NCBI GenBank assembly: GCA_002842985.1
Contig: PHEQ01000028.1
Span: forward strand, 1-35,277
DNA length: 35,277 bases
From: Alphaproteobacteria bacterium HGW-Alphaproteobacteria-1
GTDB taxonomy: Bacteria; Pseudomonadota; Alphaproteobacteria; Rhodobacterales; Rhodobacteraceae
Direction of reading: 5' to 3'
Position 1 is the first letter of the stretch; each line of letters starts with the position of its first letter. Below, piece after piece: positions 21,686 through 30,922 of the stretch. Under the pieces are notes generated by a model, which did no database searches, was not told where the DNA came from, and saw nothing but the letters and a program-made list of their open reading frames with translations. The translations under genes and the position numbers were made by a program.

Positions 21686-22561
21686 ATGCAGGTCGTCATT
21701 CACGCAGGGGCACACAGGACCGATGAGGACAGGCTTGTCACCTGTCTGCGGGACAATTTCGAGGTGCTGCGCGCGCGTGGCACGCTCGTGCCCGCTCCAG
21801 AGAGCTATCGCCGCCCGATTCGGGAACTCTTCCAGACCGCACAGGCCAATGCCTTGCCCGAAGACGCGCGCGCCTCGGTGCTCAGCGTGACCGGGGCCGA
21901 CGAGGTCACGGCGCGGCTTGTGTTGTCCAATCACGGGTTTTTCGGCACCCCCAAGATGACCGTGGGCAGCGGGCGGTTCTATGCCGCTGCCGAAATGCGG
22001 CTGGCGCAGATGCGGCGGATGTTTGCGGGCGACGGAATCGAGCTGTTTCTGGCCCTGCGCAACCCGGCTACCTTTTTGCCCGCGCTGCTGCCGGATACCC
22101 CGTTCGCCACCGTGGCCGACCTTCTGCGGGGCGACGACCCGATGACCCTGCGCTGGTCCGAGACGGTCGCGCGGCTGCGGGCGGCCTTTCCGGACATGGC
22201 GCTCACGGTCTGGTGCAACGAGGATACGCCGATCATCTGGGGCGAGGTGTTGCGCAAGATGGCCGGTGTCGAGGCCGAGATGCCGCTTGTCGGTGAATTT
22301 GCGCTTCTGTCCGAGATCATGACGGCACCGGGCCTCAAACGCTTTCACGACTATGTCGCAAGCCGTCCGGGCCTGACCGAGGAACAGAAACGCCGCGTGG
22401 TGGCGGCGTTTCTCGACAAGTTCGCGGACGAGACCGCCATCGAGCAAGAGCTTGACGTGCCCGGCTGGGATGCGCCGCTCGTCGATCGCCTCAGCGCGCT
22501 CTACGACGCCGATATCGAGACCATCGCCGCCATGGACGGGGTTACGTTCATCGCGCCGTAA
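21686..22561 (+). CDS. Sulfotransferase-like protein with a degenerate PAPS loop
   Basis: A 291-residue protein that begins VVIHAGAHRTDEDRL. Sulfotransferases of this group begin with an IHIGxHKTGTT loop that holds the PAPS 5'-phosphosulfate; here the Lys and Thr residues are replaced. LFLALRNPATFLPALL resembles the 3'-phosphate-binding RNP block of sulfotransferases, which supports the fold. It may therefore be a non-catalytic or altered-specificity relative. TATAGT at 21645 may be its -10. The gene ends 22 bp from the converging helicase gene. Confidence 0.55.
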   Translation: MQVVIHAGAHRTDEDRLVTCLRDNFEVLRARGTLVPAPESYRRPIRELFQTAQANALPEDARASVLSVTGADEVTARLVLSNHGFFGTPKMTVGSGRFYAAAEMRLAQMRRMFAGDGIELFLALRNPATFLPALLPDTPFATVADLLRGDDPMTLRWSETVARLRAAFPDMALTVWCNEDTPIIWGEVLRKMAGVEAEMPLVGEFALLSEIMTAPGLKRFHDYVASRPGLTEEQKRRVVAAFLDKFADETAIEQELDVPGWDAPLVDRLSALYDADIETIAAMDGVTFIAP

Positions 22562-22583
22562 AGGACGCGTGGGCGCGGCGCGC

Positions 22584-25454
22584 CTATCCCTTGGTCCTGA
22601 GTCCCATCAGCGCCGCCGCAAACGGATTGTCAGGGTCGATGCGGTCCTTTTTCTCGGGACGTGCCGAGAAGGTCTTGGCGCGGTCCTCGCGGTCCTCACG
22701 CGGCTTGCCCTTGCCGGGTTTGCCGCCCCTTGGCCGGTCACCGCCGGGCTTTTTGCCCGGTTTGGCCCGCTGGCCGCGCTCACGTCCTTCGGTTTGGGCC
22801 GGACGATCAGCGCGGCGGCTGCGCGGGGCCCATGTGAAGGTATAGAACACCTCGATTTCGGGCGCGGCCACCTCGGGTGTCTCGCCGGGGGTCAGGTCGG
22901 CCTCGGGGGTCTCGGTGATCTCTGCTGCAATTTCGGCCTCGGGATGCGGTTCTTCCGCCAGCGGCGATACGCCCTCGTCGGGAATGGCCTCGGCCTCTTG
23001 CTCGACGGTCTCGGGCGCCGGCTCGGTTTCGGTTACGGCATCGGCGGGGGCGTCGGCCATGGCCTGATCCACCGGCTTGACCTTCTCCCGCTCGGCCTTC
23101 TCGGCGCGGTAACCCAGCCCCTGCATCAGCCCCGCGAACTGCTCGAGCGTCATGCCGGTGATCGAGAGCATGTCCGGCGTCGCCTCGAAACCGGCGCGTG
23201 TATCGGCGCTGCGCAACATATCCGCGAGCCGCTCCAGCATGTCGATGCGAATCGCCCGCTCGCCCGCCGCGCGATAACCCGCCATGGTGAAATAGCCCCG
23301 CGGTGCGCCCGCCTGAGCGGGCACGGTCACCAGGCCCGGCGGCGGGGCTTCGGGGAACTCGTCCAGCCCGGTGCTGAGCGACCACAGCACCAGCCGCAGC
23401 CGCGTCGGCGCGGGCTTGAGCAGAAGCGGCAGGAACACGGTGAACTGCCCGAAGCGCACGCCATGCTTGCGCAACGCGCCCCGCGCCTCCTGATCGAGCG
23501 CCTTGACCTCCTCGGCCACGTCGCCGCGCGGGATCACCCCCATCGCCTCGACCAGCCGGAAGCCGAACCCGCGTGCCATGCCGGTCAGCGTCTCGTCGCG
23601 GCTGATCGCGGTCAGCGGCTCGAACAGCGTCGTCACCTTGCGGTCGATGAAATGTTGCAGGCGGCGCTGCACCTTGGCGGCAATATCGGGCCCAGCCTCG
23701 TCATCCACGAATGCCATGGCCAGCGGCTTCATCGGGTCCGCCCCGGCCACCAGCTTGCCCACCGCTTCGGTCCCCCACATGAGGCCGCCCTGCTCGGTAA
23801 AGTCGATCTCGGTATCGGGCGCGTTGTAGAAGCGATCCGCCTTGAGATGGAAATGCGGGGCGAGCGCGGCAAGGCTGGCCTGCTCCAGCGTGCGGGCCTC
23901 CTGACCGGCGGCGGCCTTGTCACGGATAAAGCGGAACCCTTCGAGACGGCCCACGAATTCGCCTTCGACGCTGACCGCGCCCTGATCGTTCACTTCGGCC
24001 ACCATGGCCTCCTTCTGCTTGAGCCGGCGCATCAGCACGGATGTGCGCCGGTCCACAAATCTCTGGGTCAGCGCCCCATGCAGCGCGTCCGACAGGCGGT
24101 CTTCTACAGCGCGCGTCGCCTCGCGCCAATGGGTTTCGTCATCGACCCATCCCTTGCGCTGCGCGACATAGGTCCAGGTGCGGATATGGGCGAGGCGTTT
24201 CGAGAGCGTGTCGATATCGCCCTCGGTGCGGTCGATGCGCTTGATCTGCGCGGCCAGCCAGTCATCGGGCACGCGGCCAAGCTCGTGCAGGTCGCAGAAG
24301 ATGCGCTCCAGCAGGCTCGCGTGTTCGGCAGCACTGATGCCGCGAAAATCGGGGATGCGGCAGACATCCCAGAGCAGGCGCACGGCGGGCGCATCCATCG
24401 CGCGCGCGCGCACCTCCGCCACCTCCGAGAGGGTCTTGAGCGCACCGAGATCGTCCGCCTCGCGGGCACGCGCGAGCAATTCATGCTCGGGCCGCGCCTC
24501 GAGCGAGGCGATGAGTGCCTGCGCCGAGCCGAAAGCGAGCCGCGCGTTGCGCCATTCCAGCTTTCGGACCGGGGCAAAGCGGTGATCGGTGATCGCCTGC
24601 GCCAGTTCCGGCTCCAGATCGGGGGCCTCGCCGGTCACGCCGAACGTGCCGTCGCGCATGCCTCGCCCCGCGCGCCCTGCGATCTGACCCAGTTCGTGCG
24701 GGAAAAGCGGGCGCATCCGCCGTCCGTCGAACTTGGTCAGCGACGAGAACGCCACATGGTCGATATCGAGATTGAGACCCATGCCGATGGCATCGGTCGC
24801 CACCAGATAATCCACATCGCCGTTCTGATAGAGCGCCACCTGCGCGTTGCGGGTGCGGGGGCTGAGCGCGCCCATCACCACCGCCGCTCCGCCCTTTTGC
24901 CGACGGATCAGTTCGGCGATGGCATAGACGTTTTCCACCGAGAACCCGACAATGGCGCTGCGCGCAGGCATCCGCGAAATCTTGCGCGGGCCGGTATAGG
25001 CAAGCTGTGACATGCGTTCGCGGCCCAGAAACTCCGCCCCCGGCACCAGCGCGGCAATGGTGGGCCGCATCGTGTGGCTGCCCAGGAACTGCGTTTCGCG
25101 CTGACCGCGCATCCGAAGCAGCCGGTCGGTGAAGACATGGCCGCGCTCGGGGTCCGCGCAAAGCTGGATCTCGTCGATGGCGACGAAATCCGTGCCCATC
25201 CCCTCGGGCATCGCCTCGACGGTGCAGACCCAGTATTGCGCGCGCGGCGGCACGATACGTTCCTCGCCGGTGACAAGTGCCACCACCGATGGCCCGCGCA
25301 CAGCCACGATCTTGTCATAGACCTCGCGCGCGAGCAGGCGCAGCGGCAGGCCGATGATTCCGGTGCGGTAGCCCAGCATCCGCTCGATGGCGTAATGGGT
25401 CTTGCCGGTATTGGTCGGGCCCAGAACCGCGAGGATTCTCGACTGCTCGGACAT
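22584..25454 (-). CDS. Suv3-like superfamily II RNA helicase with a long charged tail
   Basis: A 956-residue helicase of the mitochondrial Suv3 type. Walker A is GPTNTGKTH (12-20, K18), the Walker B box is DEIQ (94-97), and motif VI is QIAGRAGRG (257-265). The SUV3 C-terminal helical region follows. From about residue 780 the protein becomes low-complexity: an acidic Ala/Glu/Pro segment, a short region with FYTFTWAPRSRR, then a Lys/Arg/Gly-rich tail (KPGKKPGGDRPRGGKPGKGK) that may bind RNA. It likely unwinds RNA for a degradosome-like function. It precedes the TPR gene on the same strand's opposite side and converges with the sulfotransferase-like gene. Confidence 0.92.
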   Translation of the reverse strand: MSEQSRILAVLGPTNTGKTHYAIERMLGYRTGIIGLPLRLLAREVYDKIVAVRGPSVVALVTGEERIVPPRAQYWVCTVEAMPEGMGTDFVAIDEIQLCADPERGHVFTDRLLRMRGQRETQFLGSHTMRPTIAALVPGAEFLGRERMSQLAYTGPRKISRMPARSAIVGFSVENVYAIAELIRRQKGGAAVVMGALSPRTRNAQVALYQNGDVDYLVATDAIGMGLNLDIDHVAFSSLTKFDGRRMRPLFPHELGQIAGRAGRGMRDGTFGVTGEAPDLEPELAQAITDHRFAPVRKLEWRNARLAFGSAQALIASLEARPEHELLARAREADDLGALKTLSEVAEVRARAMDAPAVRLLWDVCRIPDFRGISAAEHASLLERIFCDLHELGRVPDDWLAAQIKRIDRTEGDIDTLSKRLAHIRTWTYVAQRKGWVDDETHWREATRAVEDRLSDALHGALTQRFVDRRTSVLMRRLKQKEAMVAEVNDQGAVSVEGEFVGRLEGFRFIRDKAAAGQEARTLEQASLAALAPHFHLKADRFYNAPDTEIDFTEQGGLMWGTEAVGKLVAGADPMKPLAMAFVDDEAGPDIAAKVQRRLQHFIDRKVTTLFEPLTAISRDETLTGMARGFGFRLVEAMGVIPRGDVAEEVKALDQEARGALRKHGVRFGQFTVFLPLLLKPAPTRLRLVLWSLSTGLDEFPEAPPPGLVTVPAQAGAPRGYFTMAGYRAAGERAIRIDMLERLADMLRSADTRAGFEATPDMLSITGMTLEQFAGLMQGLGYRAEKAEREKVKPVDQAMADAPADAVTETEPAPETVEQEAEAIPDEGVSPLAEEPHPEAEIAAEITETPEADLTPGETPEVAAPEIEVFYTFTWAPRSRRADRPAQTEGRERGQRAKPGKKPGGDRPRGGKPGKGKPREDREDRAKTFSARPEKKDRIDPDNPFAAALMGLRTKG

Positions 25455-25499
25455 CCGCCCCGTTCCTCTTGCCTGTGCGTTCGAGCCTTGTGCGCCCGC

Positions 25500-26048
25500 T
25501 CAGAGCGTCGCGCCGCCCAGCTTGCGCGACACGCGTTCCAGGGTCGTGCCTATCTCTTCGTGGTGAGGATGTATAGCTTGGGCGCGCATCAATGCCTCAC
25601 GCGCCAAATCGGGCTGATCCATCTTGTCGAACAGCACCCCCAGCCCGTAGAGCGCGTTGAAATGCCGCGGCTCGAGCGCGAGCACATGCTCGATGTCATT
25701 CAGCGCGAGGCCAAAGCGCTCCTGCCGGAAGAAGGCGATGGAGCGCAGGTGCCAGGCTTCGGCGAAATCCGGCGCGTGATCTATGGCGGCGCTCAGATGT
25801 TCCACCGCCATGGCCATATCGCCCACCTCGAGCGCATCCTCGCCCCGGCGCAGAAGCAGATCCATCGCGGGCGAGCCTGAGCGCGAGAATTCAAGCTCGA
25901 TCTCTGCGGCAACGCGCCGCGTCTCGACCGGGTCTGACCCGGAAAGCTGCGCGAAGAAGTCGTCAAGCCGGTTTTCCTGCGCCCCGAGGGGTAGGGAAAA
26001 CATGACTACCGACAGACCTGCCGCGACGATACGGTTGAGATGTTGCAT
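25500..26048 (-). CDS. Secreted TPR-repeat protein
   Basis: A 182-residue protein with a signal peptide (MQHLNRIVAAGLSVVMFSLPLGAQ) and then three to four tetratricopeptide repeats (for example DMAMAVEHLSAAIDHAPDFAEAWHLRSIAFFRQERFGLALNDIEHVLALEP). The chosen ATG at 26048 is preceded by GGGAG; two codons upstream another ATG is possible. Presumably a periplasmic scaffold. Its upstream gap is shared with the divergent SCP2 gene. No partner is evident. Confidence 0.85.
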   Translation of the reverse strand: MQHLNRIVAAGLSVVMFSLPLGAQENRLDDFFAQLSGSDPVETRRVAAEIELEFSRSGSPAMDLLLRRGEDALEVGDMAMAVEHLSAAIDHAPDFAEAWHLRSIAFFRQERFGLALNDIEHVLALEPRHFNALYGLGVLFDKMDQPDLAREALMRAQAIHPHHEEIGTTLERVSRKLGGATL

Positions 26049-26130
26049 GACGTCTCCCATAACGTGCCCAGTGTAGCGCGGATTGGCGGGATGCAAAGCC
26101 CCGTCATCGCAAACGTGAAAGGAACCGGAA

Positions 26131-26421
26131 ATGAGCGACGTGATTGCAACCGCCGTCAAGGCACTCAATGACAAGATGGGCGCGGACGGGTTTGACGGCT
26201 CTGCGAAATTCGTGATCGAGGGCGAAGGCAGCATCGTGCTCGATGCCTCTGGCGCGCGCGCCGCCGAGGACGAGACCGACGTGACCCTTTCGGCCGATGC
26301 CGACACGTTTGAGGCGATCCTCTCGGGCGATCTCGACCCGACGGCGGCGTTCATGTCGGGGCGTCTTGCGGTCGATGGCGATATGGGCGTGGCGATGAAG
26401 CTTGGCAGCGTCCTGTCCTGA
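26131..26421 (+). CDS. SCP2 sterol-binding-domain protein
   Basis: A 96-residue single-domain SCP2-fold protein. The pattern GSAKFVIEGEGSIVLDASGA...DVTLSADADTFEAILSGDLDPTAAFMSGRLAVDGDMGVAMKLG is the full domain. Bacterial members bind lipids or acyl-CoA-like ligands. Its TGA overlaps the next ATG (TGATG), so it is translationally coupled to the hydrolase gene, which suggests a shared lipid substrate. Confidence 0.93.
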   Translation: MSDVIATAVKALNDKMGADGFDGSAKFVIEGEGSIVLDASGARAAEDETDVTLSADADTFEAILSGDLDPTAAFMSGRLAVDGDMGVAMKLGSVLS

Positions 26422-27380
26422 TGGAGGCAGCGCCGCTTTTCTCCGAGGTGGCGGACGGTCCCGGTGACGGGGCCGCCTTCTGGCTGCGCACGGCGGACGG
26501 GCCGCGCATTCGCGTGGGTCTCTGGCACCGCGCAGCCAGGAAGGGCACGGTGCTGCTCTTTCCGGGGCGCACCGAATATGTCGAGAAATACGGTCGCGCG
26601 GCACGGGACTTTGCCGCGCACGGCTATGCCACGCTGGCGGTTGACTGGCGCGGGCAGGGTCTGGCCGACCGGCTGACCGGCGATACCATGGCCGGTCATG
26701 TTCATCACTTCATCGACTATCAGCAGGACGTGGCCGCGATGGTGCAGGCCGCGCAGGCGCTCGATCTGCCGCGCCCCTGGCATCTGCTGGCGCATTCCAT
26801 GGGCGGCTGTATCGGTCTGCGCGCGGTCATGGCGGGGCTTGACGTCAAAAGCGTCGTCTTTTCCGGGCCGATGTGGGGCATCCAGATGGGTGCGGCGCTG
26901 CGCCCCTTTGCCTGGTCGCTTGGGTGGGGCGCGCGGCGCCTTTGCCTTGGTCATCTCTATGCGCCAAGCACTGGTGCCGAGCATTACGTCCTGTCAGAGC
27001 CGTTCGAGACCAACAAGCTGACCAACGACCGCGAGATGTGGGGCTACATGGCCCGCCAGCTCGAGGCGCATCCCGAGCTTGGCATCGGCGGGCCGAGCCT
27101 GCGCTGGCTGCACGAGGCGCTGATGGAGATGCGCGCGCTTGCCCGCCGCCCCTCGCCCGCCCTGCCCTGCCTCACGCTTTTGGGCAGCGACGAGGAAATC
27201 GTCGATCCGCGCCGCATCCATGACCGCATGGCGCATTGGCCCGGTGGCCGACTCGAGATTGTCCCCGGCGGGCGACACGAGACGCTGATGGACACGCCAG
27301 CGATGCGGGCGCAGGTTTTCGGGTTGATCTGTGACGTCTACGACAGCGCGGGCACGGCGCGCGCGCGGGCGGTGTCCTGA
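26421..27380 (+). CDS. Alpha/beta hydrolase, lysophospholipase/monoacylglycerol-lipase type
   Basis: A 319-residue PldB-like serine hydrolase. The nucleophile elbow is AHSMGG (S126), the acid is in LLGSDEEIVDP (D257 or D262) and the catalytic His is in PGGRHETLMD (H286). The oxyanion region is LLFPGRTEYVEKYG. Members hydrolyse monoacylglycerols or lysophospholipids. Coupling to the SCP2 gene supports a lipid role. No signal peptide is seen, so it acts in the cytoplasm. Confidence 0.9.
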   Translation: MEAAPLFSEVADGPGDGAAFWLRTADGPRIRVGLWHRAARKGTVLLFPGRTEYVEKYGRAARDFAAHGYATLAVDWRGQGLADRLTGDTMAGHVHHFIDYQQDVAAMVQAAQALDLPRPWHLLAHSMGGCIGLRAVMAGLDVKSVVFSGPMWGIQMGAALRPFAWSLGWGARRLCLGHLYAPSTGAEHYVLSEPFETNKLTNDREMWGYMARQLEAHPELGIGGPSLRWLHEALMEMRALARRPSPALPCLTLLGSDEEIVDPRRIHDRMAHWPGGRLEIVPGGRHETLMDTPAMRAQVFGLICDVYDSAGTARARAVS

Positions 27381-27406
27381 CAGGACCCGCGCGCTCCGGG
27401 ACCGCC

Positions 27407-28234
27407 TCAGCCCCCGGCCTGCACCCTCACCCGCTGTTCACCCAGCCCGGTGATGCGCAACACCATCTCGTCGCCGTCTTTAAGGAAGCGCGGCGGCTTG
27501 TGGCCCATGCCCACCCCCGGCGGCGTGCCCGTGGCGATGATATCCCCCGGCTCAAGGGTCATCAGGGTGCTGAGATAGGCGACGATTTCGGCCACGCCGA
27601 AGATCATGCGCGACGTGCTGCCAGTCTGCATGGCCGCGCCGTTCACCTCGGTCACGAGGTCGAGCGCCTGCGTGTCCACCTCGTCGGGCGTCACGAGCCA
27701 CGGCCCCACCGGCGCGAAGGTGTCCGCACTCTTGCCCTTGGTCCATTGCCCCGAGCCTTCGAGTTGCAGCGCGCGCTCGGAGACATCGTTGAAGATGGTG
27801 AACCCCGCCACATGCGCCATCGCCTCGGCCTCGGTCACATATGTGGCGCGGGTGCCGATGACGATGCCAAGCTCCACCTCCCAGTCGCCCTTCTGCGCGC
27901 CGCGCGGCAGGATCACCGGATCACAGGGACCATTGAGCGCCGTGATCGCCTTGAGAAAGACGACCGGTTCCGTCGGCGGTTCGGCCCCGAGTTCGGCGGC
28001 GTGATCGCTGTAGTTGAGGCCGATACCGACAAGCTTGCCCACGCCCGCCACCGGCACGCCAAGGCGCGGCGCGCCCTCCACCAGCGGCAGCGTCTCGGGA
28101 TCGACGCGCGGCAGGTTACCCAGCACCGCGCCCGCCAGATCGGGCACCACGCCCGACAGATCCCTGAGCCGCCCCGCGCCATCGAGAACCGCGGGCCGCT
28201 CCTCACCCCGCGCACCATATCGTGCAAACCGCAT
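27407..28234 (-). CDS. Fumarylacetoacetate-hydrolase-family protein
   Basis: A 275-residue FAH-fold enzyme, cleaving or decarboxylating a beta-dicarbonyl or related acid with a divalent metal. Metal ligands are visible in DWEVELGIVIG (E119, E121) and TIFNDVSERALQ (D150), with the active-site His in NYSDHAAE (H78). The C-terminal ATGTPPGVGMGHKPPRFLKDGD motif is standard for the FahA/ureidoglycolate-lyase-like group. Substrate is not predictable. It stands alone between convergent and divergent neighbours. Confidence 0.92.
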   Translation of the reverse strand: MRFARYGARGEERPAVLDGAGRLRDLSGVVPDLAGAVLGNLPRVDPETLPLVEGAPRLGVPVAGVGKLVGIGLNYSDHAAELGAEPPTEPVVFLKAITALNGPCDPVILPRGAQKGDWEVELGIVIGTRATYVTEAEAMAHVAGFTIFNDVSERALQLEGSGQWTKGKSADTFAPVGPWLVTPDEVDTQALDLVTEVNGAAMQTGSTSRMIFGVAEIVAYLSTLMTLEPGDIIATGTPPGVGMGHKPPRFLKDGDEMVLRITGLGEQRVRVQAGG

Positions 28235-28331
28235 CGCCTGTCCCTCCGTCTTGCGTTACCCGCGCACCCTATCCCGCCCGCGCCCCGGCGCAAGGGCTGG
28301 CCCCGCCCGCGCGCCGCGCTAGGATTGCACC

Positions 28332-29333
28332 ATGGTGCTGACGCTCACTCCGAACGGCCTTTATTGCCCGGCCGGCGATTTTCACATCGACCCGTGGCGC
28401 CCGGTGGCGCGGGCGCTGATCACCCATGGCCATGCCGATCATGCACGGGGCGGGCACGGCGCCTATCTTGCCACCGATATTGCCGCGCCCGTGATGCGCC
28501 ACCGGCTTGGCGCAATCACGCTGGATACCATCCTCTATGGCGAGGTGCGGCAAATCGGAGGGGCGGGCGTGTCGTTCCACCCCGCAGGCCACGTCCCCGG
28601 ATCGGCGCAGATCCGGGTCGAGGTGGCGGGCGAGGTCTGGGTCGTGTCGGGCGATTACAAGCTGGAGCACGATCCGTTCCCGACGCCGTTCGCGCCGGGG
28701 CGCTGTCATCAGTTCGTGACCGAATGCACCTTTGGCCTGCCGGTCTTCGACTGGCCTGACCCCGCCGAGGTGGCCCGCGAAATCAACGCATGGTGGGCCG
28801 CCAACGCCGCCGAGGGGCGGTTCTCGCTGCTTGGCGCCTATGCGCTTGGCAAGGCGCAGCGGGTGCTTGCGATGCTTGATCCAAGTGTCGCGCCGATCCT
28901 GACGCACGGGGCCATCGAGGCCACCAACGCGGTGATGCGCGCACAGGGCTTCGCCCTGCCCGAGACCCGCCATGTCACCCCCGAAACCGACTTGCGTGCG
29001 ATGCGCGGCGCGCTGGTTCTGGCGCCGCCCGGCGCGCTCTCGGGGCCGTGGGCGCGACGGTTCCGCCCCGCGTCTACCGGCTTTGCCAGCGGCTGGATGC
29101 GGCTTCGGGGCGTGCGCCGCAGGCGCGCGGCGGATCGCGGTTTCGTGGTGTCGGATCACGCCGATTGGGCGGGCCTGAACCGTGCCATCGCCGCGACCGG
29201 CGCCGAGACCATCCATGTCACCCACGGCTATACCGAGGTGTTTGCCCGCTGGCTCTCCGATCAGGGCCATGACGCGCGTGTGCTGCGCACCGAGTTCAGT
29301 GGTGAGACGCTGGATGACGGGGCCGAGCCATGA
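28332..29333 (+). CDS. MBL-fold ligase-associated DNA exonuclease
   Basis: A 333-residue metallo-beta-lactamase/beta-CASP nuclease. Metal motif THGHADHARGG gives H32, H34, D36, H37; further ligands are in PAGHVPGSAQI and VSGDYK, and the C-terminal block VVSDHADW is typical of the DNA-acting exonuclease group often encoded with an ATP-dependent ligase and Lhr helicase. It overlaps the ligase gene by 4 bases (ATGA), so the two are coupled. Likely end-processing during DNA repair. Confidence 0.92.
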   Translation: MVLTLTPNGLYCPAGDFHIDPWRPVARALITHGHADHARGGHGAYLATDIAAPVMRHRLGAITLDTILYGEVRQIGGAGVSFHPAGHVPGSAQIRVEVAGEVWVVSGDYKLEHDPFPTPFAPGRCHQFVTECTFGLPVFDWPDPAEVAREINAWWAANAAEGRFSLLGAYALGKAQRVLAMLDPSVAPILTHGAIEATNAVMRAQGFALPETRHVTPETDLRAMRGALVLAPPGALSGPWARRFRPASTGFASGWMRLRGVRRRRAADRGFVVSDHADWAGLNRAIAATGAETIHVTHGYTEVFARWLSDQGHDARVLRTEFSGETLDDGAEP

Positions 29334-30922
29334 AGGCGTTTGCCGCGCTCTTCGCCACGCTCGACCAGACCACGCGCACCACGGTCAAGGTGGCGGCGCT
29401 GGCCGAGTATTTCCGCAACGCGCCCGAAGCTGACCGGCTCTGGACCATTGCGCTTTTCTCCGGTCGCCGCCCGAAACGCGCCATCACCACTACCCGGCTG
29501 CGCGAATGGGCCGCCGAACGCGCGGGCATCCCGCTGTGGCTCTTCGAGGACAGCTACGGGGTCGTCGGCGATCTGGCCGAGACCATCGCTTTGGTGCTGC
29601 CGCCGCCCTCCACCACCCATGACGCGAGCCTTGGCGCATGGATCGACCGCCTGCGCGCGCTGAAAGACGCCGACGACGCCACCCGCAAGGCACAGGTGCT
29701 GGCGGCGTGGGAAGGACTGGTGCTGCTGGAACGGCTGGTCTTCAACAAGCTGCTCACCGGTGGCTTCCGCGTCGGGATCAGCGCTGGGCTGATGACCCGC
29801 GCACTGGCGCAGGCCCTGAACCGTGACGAGGCGGAACTGGCGCATCGGCTGATGGGCGACTGGACCCCCGATAACACCACATGGGCCGATCTGATCGAGA
29901 GCCATGACCCGGCCGACCGCCTCTCGCGCCCCTATCCCTTCTGCCTCGCGCACGGGCTGGAGGACGCGCCCGAGCGCCTTGGGCCGCCTGCGGACTGGTT
30001 CGCGGAATGGAAATGGGACGGCATTCGCGGGCAGATCATCCGCCGGGGCGGTCAGACGTTCCTGTGGTCGCGCGGCGAGGAGCTGATCACCGACCGCTTT
30101 CCCGAACTGGCCGCTCTTGCGAATCATCTGCCCGAGGGCACCGTGATCGACGGCGAAATCCTCTCCCATGACGGCACGGCCCCCCTGCCCTTCGCCACGC
30201 TGCAAAAGCGGATCACGCGCAAGACCGTTCCGAAAAAACTGCTGGCCGAGGCCCCGGTGATCCTCATGGCCTATGACCTGCTGGAGGTGGCCGGACGCGA
30301 CCTGCGCGCGCATCCCTTCGCCGACCGTCGCGCGCGGCTGGAAACGCTTGTGCGCGCCCTTCCAGAGGGCACACCCCTGCGCCCCTCACCCGCGATTCCC
30401 TTCAACTCATGGAACGATCTGGCTGCCACCCGCGCCACCACCCGCGCGCGCCGCGCCGAGGGGCTGATGCTCAAGCGCCGCACCGGCCCCTATCACGCGG
30501 GGCGCAAAAGGGGTGACTGGTGGAAATGGAAGCTCGATCCGCTGAGCATCGATGCGGTGATGATCTATGCGCAGGCAGGCCACGGGCGGCGCGCCAACCT
30601 CTATACCGATTTCACCTTCGCGGTCCGGGACGGCGACGCGCTGGTGCCCTTCACCAAGGCTTATTCCGGCCTGACCGACGCCGAATTCCGCCAGATCACC
30701 GCATGGGTGCGAAAGAACACGCTGGACCGCTTCGGCCCCGTGCGGCAGGTGCGCCCGGAACAGGTGTTCGAGATCGCCTTCGAGGGCATACAGGCCAGCC
30801 CGCGCCACAAATCCGGCGTGGCGCTGCGCTTTCCGCGCATGGCGCGCTGGCGTCATGACAAGCCCGTGTCGGAAATCGACACCCTCGACACTCTGCGCGC
30901 CATGCTCGCACGATACGGTTAG
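29330..30922 (+). CDS. ATP-dependent DNA ligase, Lhr-associated type
   Basis: A 530-residue ligase with an N-terminal helical DNA-binding domain (about 1-200), the nucleotidyltransferase domain with adenylated Lys in AEWKWDGIRGQ (K228), DGEILS and EGLMLKRRTGPYHAGRKRGDWWKWKLDP, and a C-terminal OB-fold (about 410-530). It is a bacterial ATP-ligase rather than the NAD+ LigA. The genes normally found next to it in this cassette, an Lhr-type helicase and a metallophosphoesterase, are not here. Its stop overlaps the opposing gene by 4 bases. Confidence 0.93.
   Translation: MKAFAALFATLDQTTRTTVKVAALAEYFRNAPEADRLWTIALFSGRRPKRAITTTRLREWAAERAGIPLWLFEDSYGVVGDLAETIALVLPPPSTTHDASLGAWIDRLRALKDADDATRKAQVLAAWEGLVLLERLVFNKLLTGGFRVGISAGLMTRALAQALNRDEAELAHRLMGDWTPDNTTWADLIESHDPADRLSRPYPFCLAHGLEDAPERLGPPADWFAEWKWDGIRGQIIRRGGQTFLWSRGEELITDRFPELAALANHLPEGTVIDGEILSHDGTAPLPFATLQKRITRKTVPKKLLAEAPVILMAYDLLEVAGRDLRAHPFADRRARLETLVRALPEGTPLRPSPAIPFNSWNDLAATRATTRARRAEGLMLKRRTGPYHAGRKRGDWWKWKLDPLSIDAVMIYAQAGHGRRANLYTDFTFAVRDGDALVPFTKAYSGLTDAEFRQITAWVRKNTLDRFGPVRQVRPEQVFEIAFEGIQASPRHKSGVALRFPRMARWRHDKPVSEIDTLDTLRAMLARYG

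Noticed and set aside
22452..25010. Long open frame antisense to the Suv3-like helicase
   Set aside because: His/Arg/Gly-rich composition and no recognisable motif. It mirrors the GC-rich third positions of the real gene on the other strand, as does a similar frame at 31973-33841 opposite pepF.
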